Source: an uncultured Gammaproteobacteria bacterium (GTDB taxonomy: Bacteria; Pseudomonadota; Gammaproteobacteria; Ga0077536). Taken from it: a DNA stretch of 56,230 nt. Below, piece after piece: positions 18,451 through 26,929 of the stretch. Numbering within the stretch: the first letter of the stretch is position 1; each line of letters starts with the position of its first letter. The notes beneath the pieces are model-generated. The model saw only the letters and a program-made list of their open reading frames with translations, did no database searches and was not told the origin of the DNA. A program made the position numbers and the translations under genes. The DNA lies in contig CALJHG010000003.1 in the NCBI GenBank assembly GCA_938075585.1, forward strand, positions 1-56,230, in the 5' to 3' direction.

Positions 18451-18571
18451 AAAGACGGTATCTTAACCTAGCGTAGGAAGTTACAAAATAAAAACTGAAA
18501 CATAGCTAAGAGCAGATGTAACAACTAATCGACCGAATCTTTTCAGGCAATTCAATTTAAGGAGTAAATCC

Positions 18572-19687
18572 GTGGATCCTACTACTGGTTTTTTTCATGA
18601 CGAACGGTGCCTTTGGCACAGTACGCAAGGGTTATTTTCTTTAGTATTGCCAGTCGGTAACTGGGTACAACCACCAGCATCAGCAGGCCTTGCCGAATCA
18701 CCAGAATCAAAGCGGAGGGCAGTATCCTTGATGCAGGTTTCAGGACTCGCTGAGAAAATCAAAATTCTTTCAGCTGACAAGGCGACCACCGAAGATCTCC
18801 TCCGAGTCCACCCTACAAGCTATCTAAAGGAATTCGAAGAATTATCTGCAGCGGGGGGTGGTGAGCTCGGAATTACCGCGCCGTTTGGGCCGGGTAGTTT
18901 CGATATTGCAAAACTATCAGCTGGCCTCGCAATTCAAGCCGTGGAATCTGTAGCGAATGGAACGTTTAAAAACGCCTATTCGATGTCTCGCCCTCCAGGG
19001 CATCACTGCCTTGCGGACAAACCAATGGGGTTTTGTTTATTAGCAAATATCGCGCTGGCTATTGAGTCGGCCAAAGTGAAATATGGTATTGAGCGAGTCG
19101 CAGTAGTCGATTGGGACGTTCACCATGGTAACGGAACGCAGTCAATTTTTTTTGAACGCTCAGACGTGCTTACTATTTCCATGCACCAAGAAGGATGTTT
19201 TCCTCCTGGCTATAGCGGTGGTGAGGATATCGGGAGAGGGCAAGGGGAGGGTTACAACATAAACTTGCCCTTATTGCCCGGAGGAGGTCATGAGGTATAC
19301 AAATATGCTATGGAGCGGGTAGTGATGCCCTCTTTGGATCGCTATAAGCCTGAATTGATCATAGTAGCGTCTGGTTATGACGCCGGAGGGTTCGACCCTT
19401 TGGGGCGAATGCTGTTACACAGTAATTCCTACCGAATGCTGACCGAGACTATAATGAGTGCCGCTGACATTTATTCAAATGGAAAATTAGTCTTGGTGCA
19501 TGAGGGAGGATACGCAGAGTCTAATGTTCCTTTTTGCGTACACTCAGCAATCGAGGCCTTAGCTGGGGAAAAAACAGATGTATTAGACCCTAGTTTAGCC
19601 ATGATAGAAGCTTGGCAGCCTAATTCACGCGCTCTCAACCTACAAAAAGAAATAATAGATGAAATCGGACTTTTTCATAAATTATGA
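18572..19687 (+). CDS. class II histone-deacetylase-like amidohydrolase
   Basis: A 371-residue zinc deacetylase of the HDAC/acetylpolyamine amidohydrolase superfamily. The active-site motifs are intact: SRPPGHHC with the His pair, VDWDVHHGNGTQ with Asp and His zinc ligands, and SGYDAGGFDPLG with the second Asp ligand. Bacterial members deacetylate polyamines or other N-acetyl substrates. Translation starts at GTG 18572, supported by an AAGGAG stretch about 8 bp upstream. This is another enzyme of amide-bond chemistry in the window. Confidence 0.9.
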   Translation: MDPTTGFFHDERCLWHSTQGLFSLVLPVGNWVQPPASAGLAESPESKRRAVSLMQVSGLAEKIKILSADKATTEDLLRVHPTSYLKEFEELSAAGGGELGITAPFGPGSFDIAKLSAGLAIQAVESVANGTFKNAYSMSRPPGHHCLADKPMGFCLLANIALAIESAKVKYGIERVAVVDWDVHHGNGTQSIFFERSDVLTISMHQEGCFPPGYSGGEDIGRGQGEGYNINLPLLPGGGHEVYKYAMERVVMPSLDRYKPELIIVASGYDAGGFDPLGRMLLHSNSYRMLTETIMSAADIYSNGKLVLVHEGGYAESNVPFCVHSAIEALAGEKTDVLDPSLAMIEAWQPNSRALNLQKEIIDEIGLFHKL

Positions 19688-19776
19688 CCGCCGAGAATTG
19701 CGCATGTTTAGGGTTAGCTAGTAAAGGTGTTGACAGCAATTTATTGGATCGCATTATCCGCTCAGACCAATTTACT

Positions 19777-20949
19777 TCAAGACGAAGGCCGACTGTATCC
19801 TCCGTCCACCCCATTTGGACTTAGAACCAGTTGCCATAAGTCTAAATTGCGTGCTCTGAATAGACCTGCAAACATCAAGAGATAATAATTCCATAGTCGA
19901 TAAAACCTTCTATCATGCTTACTTGCGTACTTCTCCCAGCATCCAACGAAATTCGCCTGCCAAGCAAGAAGAGTCTTATCATAGTCTGCACCAAAATTGT
20001 GCCAATCTTCGAGCTTCAGCGTGCCTTCAATGGCGGTTGAAATTCTAGCGATTGTAGGGACCTCACTATTAGGAAAAATATATTTTGCCACCCATGGATC
20101 AATTCCGTTCGTTTTATAACTTAACCCGACCGTCTGAATAAGAGCTAATCCATCTGTATTAAGATGCTGTCGAATATACCTCATATAATATTTATAGTTT
20201 TTCCGACCAACGTGTTCGAACATACCAAGCGATACTATTCGGTCAAATTTTTCGTCGTTCTCTAAAGCTCGATAGTCCTGTATCCTAATATCGACGGGAA
20301 ACCCTGCACACCTCTCTCTCGCAATGTGTCCTTGCTCTCGAGATATAGTCACGCCTGTAACTTTAGCTTCACGCACTTGGGCAACATACTGAGCTAAACT
20401 GCCCCATCCACAGCCTATGTCTAGCACGTGCATACCTTCTTCGATTCCTAGTTTATCGCAGACTAATTCCAGCTTTTTCTCTTGTGCCATATCTAGGTCT
20501 ATGGAATCTTCCCAATACGCGCAAGTGTAAACCATACGCTCACCTAGCATATCTCTGTATAGATCGTTGTCTAAATCATAGTGCTGCATACCTACTAATT
20601 TAGAGCGACTGATGCTCTGCAAATTTCGAAATTTTGCGGTCAAGCCCCACAATAGTTTGGGAATATTTAAGACCTTTTGCTCAGCCCGCAATTTAGCTAA
20701 TCGATAAACAAGTTCATCTACGCTAGGCGCATCCCACCAGCCGTCTGTATAGGCCTCGCCAAAACCTAGCGTTCCATACAATCCAATCTTTTTCCACAAA
20801 CGTCCGTCATGGATCTGGATATCCCAAGGCTCGTTACCATCTATCGTTATTCCCGCCTCTTGTAGCAGTTGTTGATAACGACACTTTGACACTCTCCCAA
20901 TTAAATCTGACGCATGGGTCGAATTCACGCTATTTCGCTTCAAAAACAT
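19777..20949 (-). CDS. cfa: cyclopropane-fatty-acyl-phospholipid synthase
   Basis: Cfa transfers a methylene from S-adenosylmethionine to double bonds of membrane phospholipid chains. The SAM-binding motif HVLDIGCGWGSLAQYV is clear, together with GFGEAYTDGWWD in the N-terminal lipid-binding domain, YTCAYWEDSIDLD and VSLGMFEHVGRKNY. The 390-residue length matches E. coli Cfa. It is transcribed alone, divergent from the VOC gene, and convergent with the deacetylase gene. Confidence 0.94.
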   Translation of the reverse strand: MFLKRNSVNSTHASDLIGRVSKCRYQQLLQEAGITIDGNEPWDIQIHDGRLWKKIGLYGTLGFGEAYTDGWWDAPSVDELVYRLAKLRAEQKVLNIPKLLWGLTAKFRNLQSISRSKLVGMQHYDLDNDLYRDMLGERMVYTCAYWEDSIDLDMAQEKKLELVCDKLGIEEGMHVLDIGCGWGSLAQYVAQVREAKVTGVTISREQGHIARERCAGFPVDIRIQDYRALENDEKFDRIVSLGMFEHVGRKNYKYYMRYIRQHLNTDGLALIQTVGLSYKTNGIDPWVAKYIFPNSEVPTIARISTAIEGTLKLEDWHNFGADYDKTLLAWQANFVGCWEKYASKHDRRFYRLWNYYLLMFAGLFRARNLDLWQLVLSPNGVDGGYSRPSS

Positions 20950-21116
20950 AACAGCTCCCCGCTACTGCTTTTAAATATTATTTGAACCTATCCTAAATTA
21001 CATAGAAGAAACAAGCTGTTTAGTTAGTTCTGGGCAAACTAGTAACTTTAGGTATTAACGCTGATCACTAAGAATCAGCTAAAATTTGTGACCATCACAT
21101 GATTTGAGAGCTTAGA

Positions 21117-21608
21117 ATGACCGTATCAATAAATGGAATTGCGCACATACAACTTACCGTAAATACACCCGAACTATGTATTCCTTTTTGGGAAAGGCTG
21201 TGCCACTTCTTAGAAATGGAAACACTTGTGAAAAGCTCAGATACAGTCTACTGCATCGGAAGTCGCACCGGTATAATGGTGAAAGGGGCACCGGACGGAA
21301 GTGATAAAAGAGCGTTTGATCAGTATTCAGTTGGCCTGCACCACCTGTGCTTTCGAGCGCGTAGTGAGAAAGATGTTAATGAGATCTATCAATTCGTAAC
21401 AGAACAACTTAAACCCAAAATCATTCATGCACCTGAGCTAGGTGGATGGGCAGAAGGCTATTATTCCTTCTTGTTTGAAGATCCTGATGGCATACGAGTC
21501 GAATTTAATTTCGTCCCTGGCAAGGGCCATTTCGGTGACACCGGAAGGCTTGGACCACAGGGCGATGGACCGGCAAGTGACTACTCTGGTAGGGGCTTTG
21601 ACGCATAA
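21117..21608 (+). CDS. VOC-family (glyoxalase/dioxygenase-fold) protein
   Basis: A 163-residue single vicinal-oxygen-chelate domain. It opens with GIAHIQLTVNTPELCIPFWE, has the second metal-ligand region GLHHLCFRARSE, and ends with YYSFLFEDPDGIRVEFNFVP, where the Glu would complete a metal site. Members range from glyoxalases to ring-cleavage enzymes and resistance proteins. No substrate can be assigned. Confidence 0.85.
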   Translation: MTVSINGIAHIQLTVNTPELCIPFWERLCHFLEMETLVKSSDTVYCIGSRTGIMVKGAPDGSDKRAFDQYSVGLHHLCFRARSEKDVNEIYQFVTEQLKPKIIHAPELGGWAEGYYSFLFEDPDGIRVEFNFVPGKGHFGDTGRLGPQGDGPASDYSGRGFDA

Positions 21609-21651
21609 ACATCCGTCAGACACGGTATATAAAAATATAAAAACTTTGAGC

Positions 21652-22266
21652 CTATGAACAAAACGGCCAGAACTTATACCATTGCCTGCATCTAAGTCGT
21701 ACCTCACATGTTGCTAGCTGAGCCCCATACGTATCAGAGGTCTCGGCAACCTTATCTGCTACTTTCAAGAGTTGCGGCTTTTTGTTGTAACTCCCGCTTC
21801 TATACCCCCCATGCCCCTCGTGATACGCGAGGTACATTTCTTTCGGATTCCATTTTGAGATCCCCAGTCTTTTATTAGTTCGATGGTTGTACCAACCAAT
21901 AAAATCTAGCGCATCCTTCATATCAGTCCGTCCCCGAAGCAATGAGCCGCGTTCTTCTTCGTACTCGCTCCAAACAGGATCCTGCGCCTGAGCATAGCCT
22001 TTAGCCGAAGACCCCCTGCCAAGTGGAATCACTAGGAACCACTTAAACGGAGGCTTAGCATGGCTCCGATAGCTCGATTCTTGCTTCACAAATGCCATCA
22101 AAGTTTGCTTAGGGGTGCCCCATTTTTCCTGTGAGGCCGCTGCATAATCGTACCACTTGGGGTATTGGTCGAATACGGCACATAGATTGCTCTGGTTATT
22201 CGGTGGGGGGGTCGCGCAGGACGAAACAAATAAAACCATGGAAATAGAAAAAGCTAATTTAAGCAT
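21652..22266 (-). CDS. lytic-transglycosylase-like lipoprotein (SLT domain)
   Basis: A lipoprotein signal peptide ends at the lipobox VSSC (Cys17). The mature 188 residues contain a lysozyme-like core: FVKQESSYRSHA has the catalytic Glu, followed by GYAQAQDPVWSEY, FIGWYNHRTNKRLGIS and YLAYHEGHGGY. Such enzymes cleave peptidoglycan glycan strands from the outer-membrane side. Three Cys near the C-terminus may form disulfides. It is monocistronic and converges with the VOC gene. Confidence 0.87.
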   Translation of the reverse strand: MLKLAFSISMVLFVSSCATPPPNNQSNLCAVFDQYPKWYDYAAASQEKWGTPKQTLMAFVKQESSYRSHAKPPFKWFLVIPLGRGSSAKGYAQAQDPVWSEYEEERGSLLRGRTDMKDALDFIGWYNHRTNKRLGISKWNPKEMYLAYHEGHGGYRSGSYNKKPQLLKVADKVAETSDTYGAQLATCEVRLRCRQWYKFWPFCS

Positions 22267-22343
22267 AATTAGTCTCTAGCAGATCGGATATTTTTCGTAA
22301 AAATTACATTGAATCGACTCATCTATATGGACCTCACCAAGGC

Positions 22344-23120
22344 CTAGCAGCCATCAATTTTCGTGAAATCAGGCATTCTTTTATTAAAAAATGCATCTAT
22401 TGCCTCCCGATTAGCCGGGGATCCCATAAGTCTCGTATACGCCTGAACCTCTCTGCCATGAGCACGACGTCCTACTTCATACTTTCCAGATTCTAACATG
22501 AGCGCTTTGGTTTCAACTAAAGATGAAATCGGGTTGGCAGCTATCTTTGCCGCTATCTTCATAGTCTCACCCATCAATTCTTCTGGCGCTAATAAGCGCC
22601 ATGCAAAACCCAACTCTACCGCTTCATTGCTTGTAATCCAGTCTCCTGACATCAGAACGTAAGCCGCATTTTGCCAACCAACCTGCTGGGGGAAAAGGCC
22701 GCTACTACCTGCTTCAGGCGCCAAACCCAGCTGAGGGAATGGTGCACGCAGTCGAGCTTTTTCAGAAATCAGAACTAAATCACAATAAGCCAGTAGCGTC
22801 ATCCCAATGCCAACTCCTACTCCATTAACTGCAGCTATGAGAGGCTTATTAAACGCCGCTACTACGGCTAAAAATTCTGGGAAATCGATAGACTCCTCAG
22901 TACCTTTGATCTTTCGTCTCATATCCTCCAAGTCGGCCCCTGCAGAAAACGCTTTGCCCGCGCCAGTTAACACAACTACGGCAATATTTGGATCAACTTG
23001 AGCCGCACTTAATGCCTCACGAGTTTCCGCAAATTGCTGGCAATTAAAAGCATTAAGTTGTTCAGGCCTATTAAACTCAATTAGTCTCACTCGGCCAAAT
23101 TCTTTTATAATTAACGCCAT
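22344..23120 (-). CDS. enoyl-CoA hydratase/isomerase family protein
   Basis: A crotonase-fold protein of about 258 residues. The oxyanion-hole segments GAGKAFSAGADLEDM and AAVNGVGVGIGMTLLAYCDL are present, and FPQLGLAPEAGSSGLFPQ covers the region of the second catalytic Glu. The C-terminal trimerisation helix region follows. I place the start at 23120 (MALIIKEFGRVRLIEFNRP), where family members begin; an upstream in-frame ATG at 23159 would overlap the preceding gene by 20 bp. It belongs to a two-gene unit with the upstream hydrolase. The CoA substrate is unknown. Confidence 0.87.
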   Translation of the reverse strand: MALIIKEFGRVRLIEFNRPEQLNAFNCQQFAETREALSAAQVDPNIAVVVLTGAGKAFSAGADLEDMRRKIKGTEESIDFPEFLAVVAAFNKPLIAAVNGVGVGIGMTLLAYCDLVLISEKARLRAPFPQLGLAPEAGSSGLFPQQVGWQNAAYVLMSGDWITSNEAVELGFAWRLLAPEELMGETMKIAAKIAANPISSLVETKALMLESGKYEVGRRAHGREVQAYTRLMGSPANREAIDAFFNKRMPDFTKIDGC

Positions 23121-23139
23121 ATGATTCTTCTTGTCACAG

Positions 23140-24015
23140 TTATTGGAAAACTCCATCATAAAGCTGTATCAAATCAGGCGAGGAATCGTTAGATGAGGGA
23201 ACATTAATCCGAGAAAACTTGACTAACTCTAACTCAGCATCTATCAATGCACGGGCTTGAAGCGTTGCAACTCTGTCATATGCCAACTCAGTATGGTTAT
23301 CAAACCAATGTCGCGCGCCACTAAAACCTATAAACTCCACATCGCCGCCCTTCCGTGCTATCGACTTAGCTTGGAGCCGACACTCTCGTGCCTTTGTAAT
23401 GCGATCCTCTAAACCGTGGAATAACAAAACTTTTGTATGGGGAGGAAATCTTCCGGAGGAAGCCTTAGTACCAACTCCACAATACGGATAAAACAAAATT
23501 GCCGCCTTAAAATTATCAACGTTCAAATCGAAAGCATTTTTTTCACGACTCGTAGCTACCAGAGTCAAAAAATCAGAGACAGACCAACCGCCATGTGACC
23601 AACCCATTAGAATAGTTTTAGTTTGATCAATATCCGATCGCGCCCAAATATTTGGCAAAATTTCAGCTAAGTCTGTTGCTCGGTCGTAGCCAGACATAAG
23701 ATTCCCAGTGCAAACTTGAGTTCTCATCACGCTTTTTTTCGTTATGCCTCTGGCCCCAAAGCTATCTAGGTATAAAACCGCGTAACCCTGTTTTAATAAC
23801 CTTTTTTTCCAGCGAGTATGATGCGGGTGCCAATTCAGGCAACCAGGGAACAAAATAGCTAAGGGATTCACAGCACCGGAACGGGGCACACTGAGCGACA
23901 CAAAAGAGGTTAAGTCACTTACTCGGTCATTAGAAGTGCAGTTGCCGCTAACAGCAGCCAAAATAAACCCAAATAACGCAACTTGTTGTCTTAATTTCAT
24001 AAATTGTCGTTTCAA
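23140..24015 (-). CDS. exported dienelactone-hydrolase-like alpha/beta hydrolase
   Basis: The N-terminus has a signal-peptide-like segment (QQVALFGFILAAVSGNC). Whether it is a lipoprotein is unclear, since the sequence before the Cys is not a standard lipobox. The hydrolase part shows LAILFPGCLNWHPHHTRW, a nucleophile elbow ILMGWSHGGWSVSDF, the acid region LLFHGLEDRITKA and a His in FSGARHWFDNH. This pattern fits the dienelactone hydrolase family acting in the periplasm. The substrate is unknown. It lies directly upstream of the enoyl-CoA hydratase gene on the same strand. Confidence 0.77.
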   Translation of the reverse strand: MKRQFMKLRQQVALFGFILAAVSGNCTSNDRVSDLTSFVSLSVPRSGAVNPLAILFPGCLNWHPHHTRWKKRLLKQGYAVLYLDSFGARGITKKSVMRTQVCTGNLMSGYDRATDLAEILPNIWARSDIDQTKTILMGWSHGGWSVSDFLTLVATSREKNAFDLNVDNFKAAILFYPYCGVGTKASSGRFPPHTKVLLFHGLEDRITKARECRLQAKSIARKGGDVEFIGFSGARHWFDNHTELAYDRVATLQARALIDAELELVKFSRINVPSSNDSSPDLIQLYDGVFQ

Positions 24016-24136
24016 TCTCAGCTAGATACCTACAAGGTATGAAGCTAATAGTCACACATCCTTTTATAGAAAATCAAAAAAATGAGATACTATAATGGGA
24101 TACTTCAGATACAAAATAAAAATAACGAGAATCATT

Positions 24137-24787
24137 ATGCTCGACAAAGCAAACTGGTATTTTGACTTTATTTCACCCTACGCGTATCTTCAATTTAAAC
24201 ATTTTCGTAAATTACCCGAGTCGCTTGAAATCTCACTACATCCGATATTATATGCTGGGCTTCTGGCACACTGGGAAACAAAAGGCCCCGCAGAAGTACC
24301 GGAAAAAAGACGTCAAACATATCAATACTGCGACTGGTATGCGCAAAAATTAGGAATAGCATTCAAAACGCCTCCGGCACATCCGTTTAATCCCCTAAAG
24401 CTCCTCAGACTCGCTATAAGTCAGGGAGCCTCCCACGAAATAGTGGAAACAATTTTTGACTATACCTGGGGAGAAGGAGGAGACGTCCACACTGATGACG
24501 GGTTTCTAATATTATGCAAGAGACTTGGGATAAGTGATCCTGACTCGGCAATCTCATCCAGATCTGTCAAAGAGGCGTTAAAAATAAATACCGAGCAGGC
24601 TATAAAAAGCGGGGTCTACGGAATTCCGAGCTTTGTGTACAATAAAACCGTGTTCTGGGGATTTGACTGCATGGATATGTTTATCGAAACGTTAAAAGAT
24701 CCCAACTTGCTTTTAACGCCGGAAATGCAGAGGCTAGCTGACCTGCCGACAGCGCAAGAGCGTAAAGAATCCAAGCTTGGTAGTTAG
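24137..24787 (+). CDS. 2-hydroxychromene-2-carboxylate isomerase-like (DsbA-fold, kappa-GST type)
   Basis: A DsbA/thioredoxin-fold protein of 216 residues. It opens with WYFDFISPYAYLQF, where the Ser after FI replaces the CxxC of DsbA, typical of HCCA isomerases and kappa-class GSTs. HPFNPLKLLRLA and SGVYGIPSFVYN (cis-Pro) are also diagnostic. HCCA isomerase uses glutathione to isomerise a naphthalene-pathway intermediate, but many genomic homologues act on other compounds. I choose ATG 24137 because the fold starts there; an in-frame ATG at 24095 would add 14 residues. It is followed by a PNPOx-like gene after 5 bp. Confidence 0.86.
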   Translation: MLDKANWYFDFISPYAYLQFKHFRKLPESLEISLHPILYAGLLAHWETKGPAEVPEKRRQTYQYCDWYAQKLGIAFKTPPAHPFNPLKLLRLAISQGASHEIVETIFDYTWGEGGDVHTDDGFLILCKRLGISDPDSAISSRSVKEALKINTEQAIKSGVYGIPSFVYNKTVFWGFDCMDMFIETLKDPNLLLTPEMQRLADLPTAQERKESKLGS

Positions 24788-24792
24788 CTTTT

Positions 24793-25224
24793 ATGCCGAA
24801 TAGAATGTCAACTTGGGAAAGGGAGAGTTTTCTATCGGAAGTGCAAGTGGGGATTGTTGGTATTGACGAAAAGAACCGTTCTCCCAGAATTGTCCCTCTT
24901 TGGTACAGTTTTGATCCCAAAATCGGAATTACTATCATAGTTAAAGAGACCTCGAAAAAGCTTAAGCTCCTAAAATTAGCTATGCGATTTTCACTGTGTG
25001 TTCAAAAAGCGACCCTTCCCTACAAGCATGTCAGCGTACAAGGACCTATTGTCGATGTTAGGCCGTGCGATGATCTAATTGATCTGCCAAAAATGGTTTA
25101 TCGCTATATGAGTGCTATTGCAGGTGCTGAATACCTGAATAAAAGACCTGCCGAAAATTCTGTCGTACTGGTGATGAAGCCTGAGAAATGGATTACTGCC
25201 GATTACACAGGAGTGGCAGGCTAA
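24793..25224 (+). CDS. pyridoxamine-5'-phosphate-oxidase-like flavin-fold protein
   Basis: A 143-residue split-barrel flavin-binding-fold protein. The pattern SPRIVPLWYSFDPKIGITII, then a LCVQKATLPYKHVSVQGPI strand-loop, resembles the PNPOx-like/F420-FMN oxidoreductase family. It is too short for vitamin B6 metabolism proper, so a flavin, heme or F420-dependent redox role is more likely. It is in a probable two-gene operon with the isomerase-like gene. Confidence 0.75.
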   Translation: MPNRMSTWERESFLSEVQVGIVGIDEKNRSPRIVPLWYSFDPKIGITIIVKETSKKLKLLKLAMRFSLCVQKATLPYKHVSVQGPIVDVRPCDDLIDLPKMVYRYMSAIAGAEYLNKRPAENSVVLVMKPEKWITADYTGVAG

Positions 25225-25338
25225 GAAAAATCTTCACATCTAGTTCACGCTAAAAATAGTAATATTTTGTCTGTAAAAGTAAGGTAGACAAGGGGAGCTG
25301 TTCTATCGAGTGAAACTATAATGTAAGGAATAAACCTA

Positions 25339-26712
25339 ATGTTTAGAATAAGTACATTTGCACTATTTGCGCTAGGTGTTGTCACATCTATGTCAGCAAG
25401 TGCGTTCAACGCTGAAGACCATCTAGCGTGGATAAAAGCGAACCAAGAGGCCCAACCACAGTTTGTTGAAGGTGATGTCATCACCTATGACAAAGCTGAT
25501 CTAATTCGTCCTTTCATACCGAAAGAACAACAAGAAGATCTTATTTTTCCTGGCATGGAGATGACTATAAAAGATGCTGGCGATTTAAGCCCTGCTGAAG
25601 CGTTCCAAACCGCGACGAAAAAATACTATGGTACCGCCACTATCGCCGACAATGGTGCGATTGGCAATTATCAAGCCGGAATGCCCTTTGATCCAGAAAA
25701 TTTTACAGCAGGCAGTAAAGACGACGGTTGGAAACAAGTTTGGAACTGGACTTTCAGATGGAACAATGATGGGCTGAAAATCAATGAAGTTCACTGGGCT
25801 TGGGTTCGTAAAGGTGGAGAGCATGACAACCATGAAGTAATGTCAACCTCGGGTGGAAAATATTCAGACTATTACACTGGTGGTGGCACGTTCGAGCGCG
25901 TGCTAGCCGGTCCTTACCAGAGAGTTATCATGTCGCATAGAGCCGACTTGCCTGAGTCTGGTTATCGGATGAACAACGGAAAGGGCTTTGCTAAAAACAC
26001 AAATTTTCGTGAATATACTGGATTCACTTCTCCGTTTGACATTGCAGGTACGGCATTTTTAATCCTTCGCTATGACGACGTAATGAAGGCAGATGATTCC
26101 TGGGCTTACATACCAAGTCTCAGAAGAGTACGTCGTATTTCAGTAGAAGTTAAATCCGATTCTCTATTAGGTACCGACCATACATTAGAGGATTTTTACG
26201 GATTTAATGGTCGCCCGATGGAGCACACTTGGGAATATGTCGGTACTGCAAATCTACTAGCAGTGATTCGATCCAAACATACTGATACCGTATTTTATGG
26301 GCCGAATGGATGGGCACCAAAAGATGATTGGGCCCTGCGTAAAGTGGATATCTTAAGGATGTACCCTGGAAGGGCTAATCACCCTTACTCAACGAAATTC
26401 ATTTACATGGACCGTCAATCTACTGAAGCGTTGTATGCGAATGCTTTCGATAAAGCGGGCGAACTTTGGAAGATCTGGCAGATCCAGAAAAGCTGGACTG
26501 AAGATCCACAGTACGCTGCGCAAAGAGAAAAATTTAAAGGCGACGTCACTAATCCTGGGACTCGCGTTTTAAGCTTTCAAAGTATCAATGTGATTGATAA
26601 GCAAAATAATCGAGGAACATTAGTTCCCTGTCGAGGTGTTAGTTATCCTGACACAACAATCAAGAAAGTTAAGCGTACCCACGACGTTAACTACCTAACA
26701 GAAGGTCGTTAA
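25339..26712 (+). CDS. DUF1329 exported protein
   Basis: A 457-residue protein with a cleavable signal peptide (FALFALGVVTSMSASA) predicted to be cleaved before FNAEDHLAW. The mature part is a lipoprotein-localisation-like beta fold: KADLIRPFIPKEQQ, GTAFLILRYDDV, DDSWAYIPSLRRVRRI and DFYGFNGRPMEHTWEY are DUF1329 landmarks. Homologues are found near hydrocarbon, steroid or fatty-acid degradation genes and are thought to handle hydrophobic compounds in the cell envelope. The gene has its own AAGGA ribosome site and is followed by a strong hairpin. Confidence 0.9.
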   Translation: MFRISTFALFALGVVTSMSASAFNAEDHLAWIKANQEAQPQFVEGDVITYDKADLIRPFIPKEQQEDLIFPGMEMTIKDAGDLSPAEAFQTATKKYYGTATIADNGAIGNYQAGMPFDPENFTAGSKDDGWKQVWNWTFRWNNDGLKINEVHWAWVRKGGEHDNHEVMSTSGGKYSDYYTGGGTFERVLAGPYQRVIMSHRADLPESGYRMNNGKGFAKNTNFREYTGFTSPFDIAGTAFLILRYDDVMKADDSWAYIPSLRRVRRISVEVKSDSLLGTDHTLEDFYGFNGRPMEHTWEYVGTANLLAVIRSKHTDTVFYGPNGWAPKDDWALRKVDILRMYPGRANHPYSTKFIYMDRQSTEALYANAFDKAGELWKIWQIQKSWTEDPQYAAQREKFKGDVTNPGTRVLSFQSINVIDKQNNRGTLVPCRGVSYPDTTIKKVKRTHDVNYLTEGR

Positions 26713-26726
26713 TATCATATTATTCA

Positions 26727-26749
26727 GTGCCCAGAATTTTTCTGGGCAC
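26727..26749 (+). terminator. hairpin behind the DUF1329 gene
   Basis: A perfect 10-bp stem (GTGCCCAGAA/TTCTGGGCAC) closes a TTT loop, 14 bp after the stop codon. The run of T expected for intrinsic termination is poor (CGAATTTAATTT), so it may instead stabilise the mRNA 3' end. Confidence 0.6.
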
Positions 26750-26929
26750 CGAATTTAATTTCAGCTTCCTTTACTCATCAAATTTCATAATCCAAAACGC
26801 CAATTCTCCCCCTGACGCAAGAGTCACGAAAAAATTGCCTTATAATATAGTGAGGCTGCCTCGAATCTATAATACTATCTATCGACAAAAATATTTAATA
26901 CGTGACCTTTAAAGAGGATATTTAGTCTA

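Noticed and set aside
25317-25322. TATAAT just before the DUF1329 gene as its promoter
   Set aside because: It would leave a leader of only about 10 nt, overlapping the ribosome site, and no -35 box is present at the right distance.
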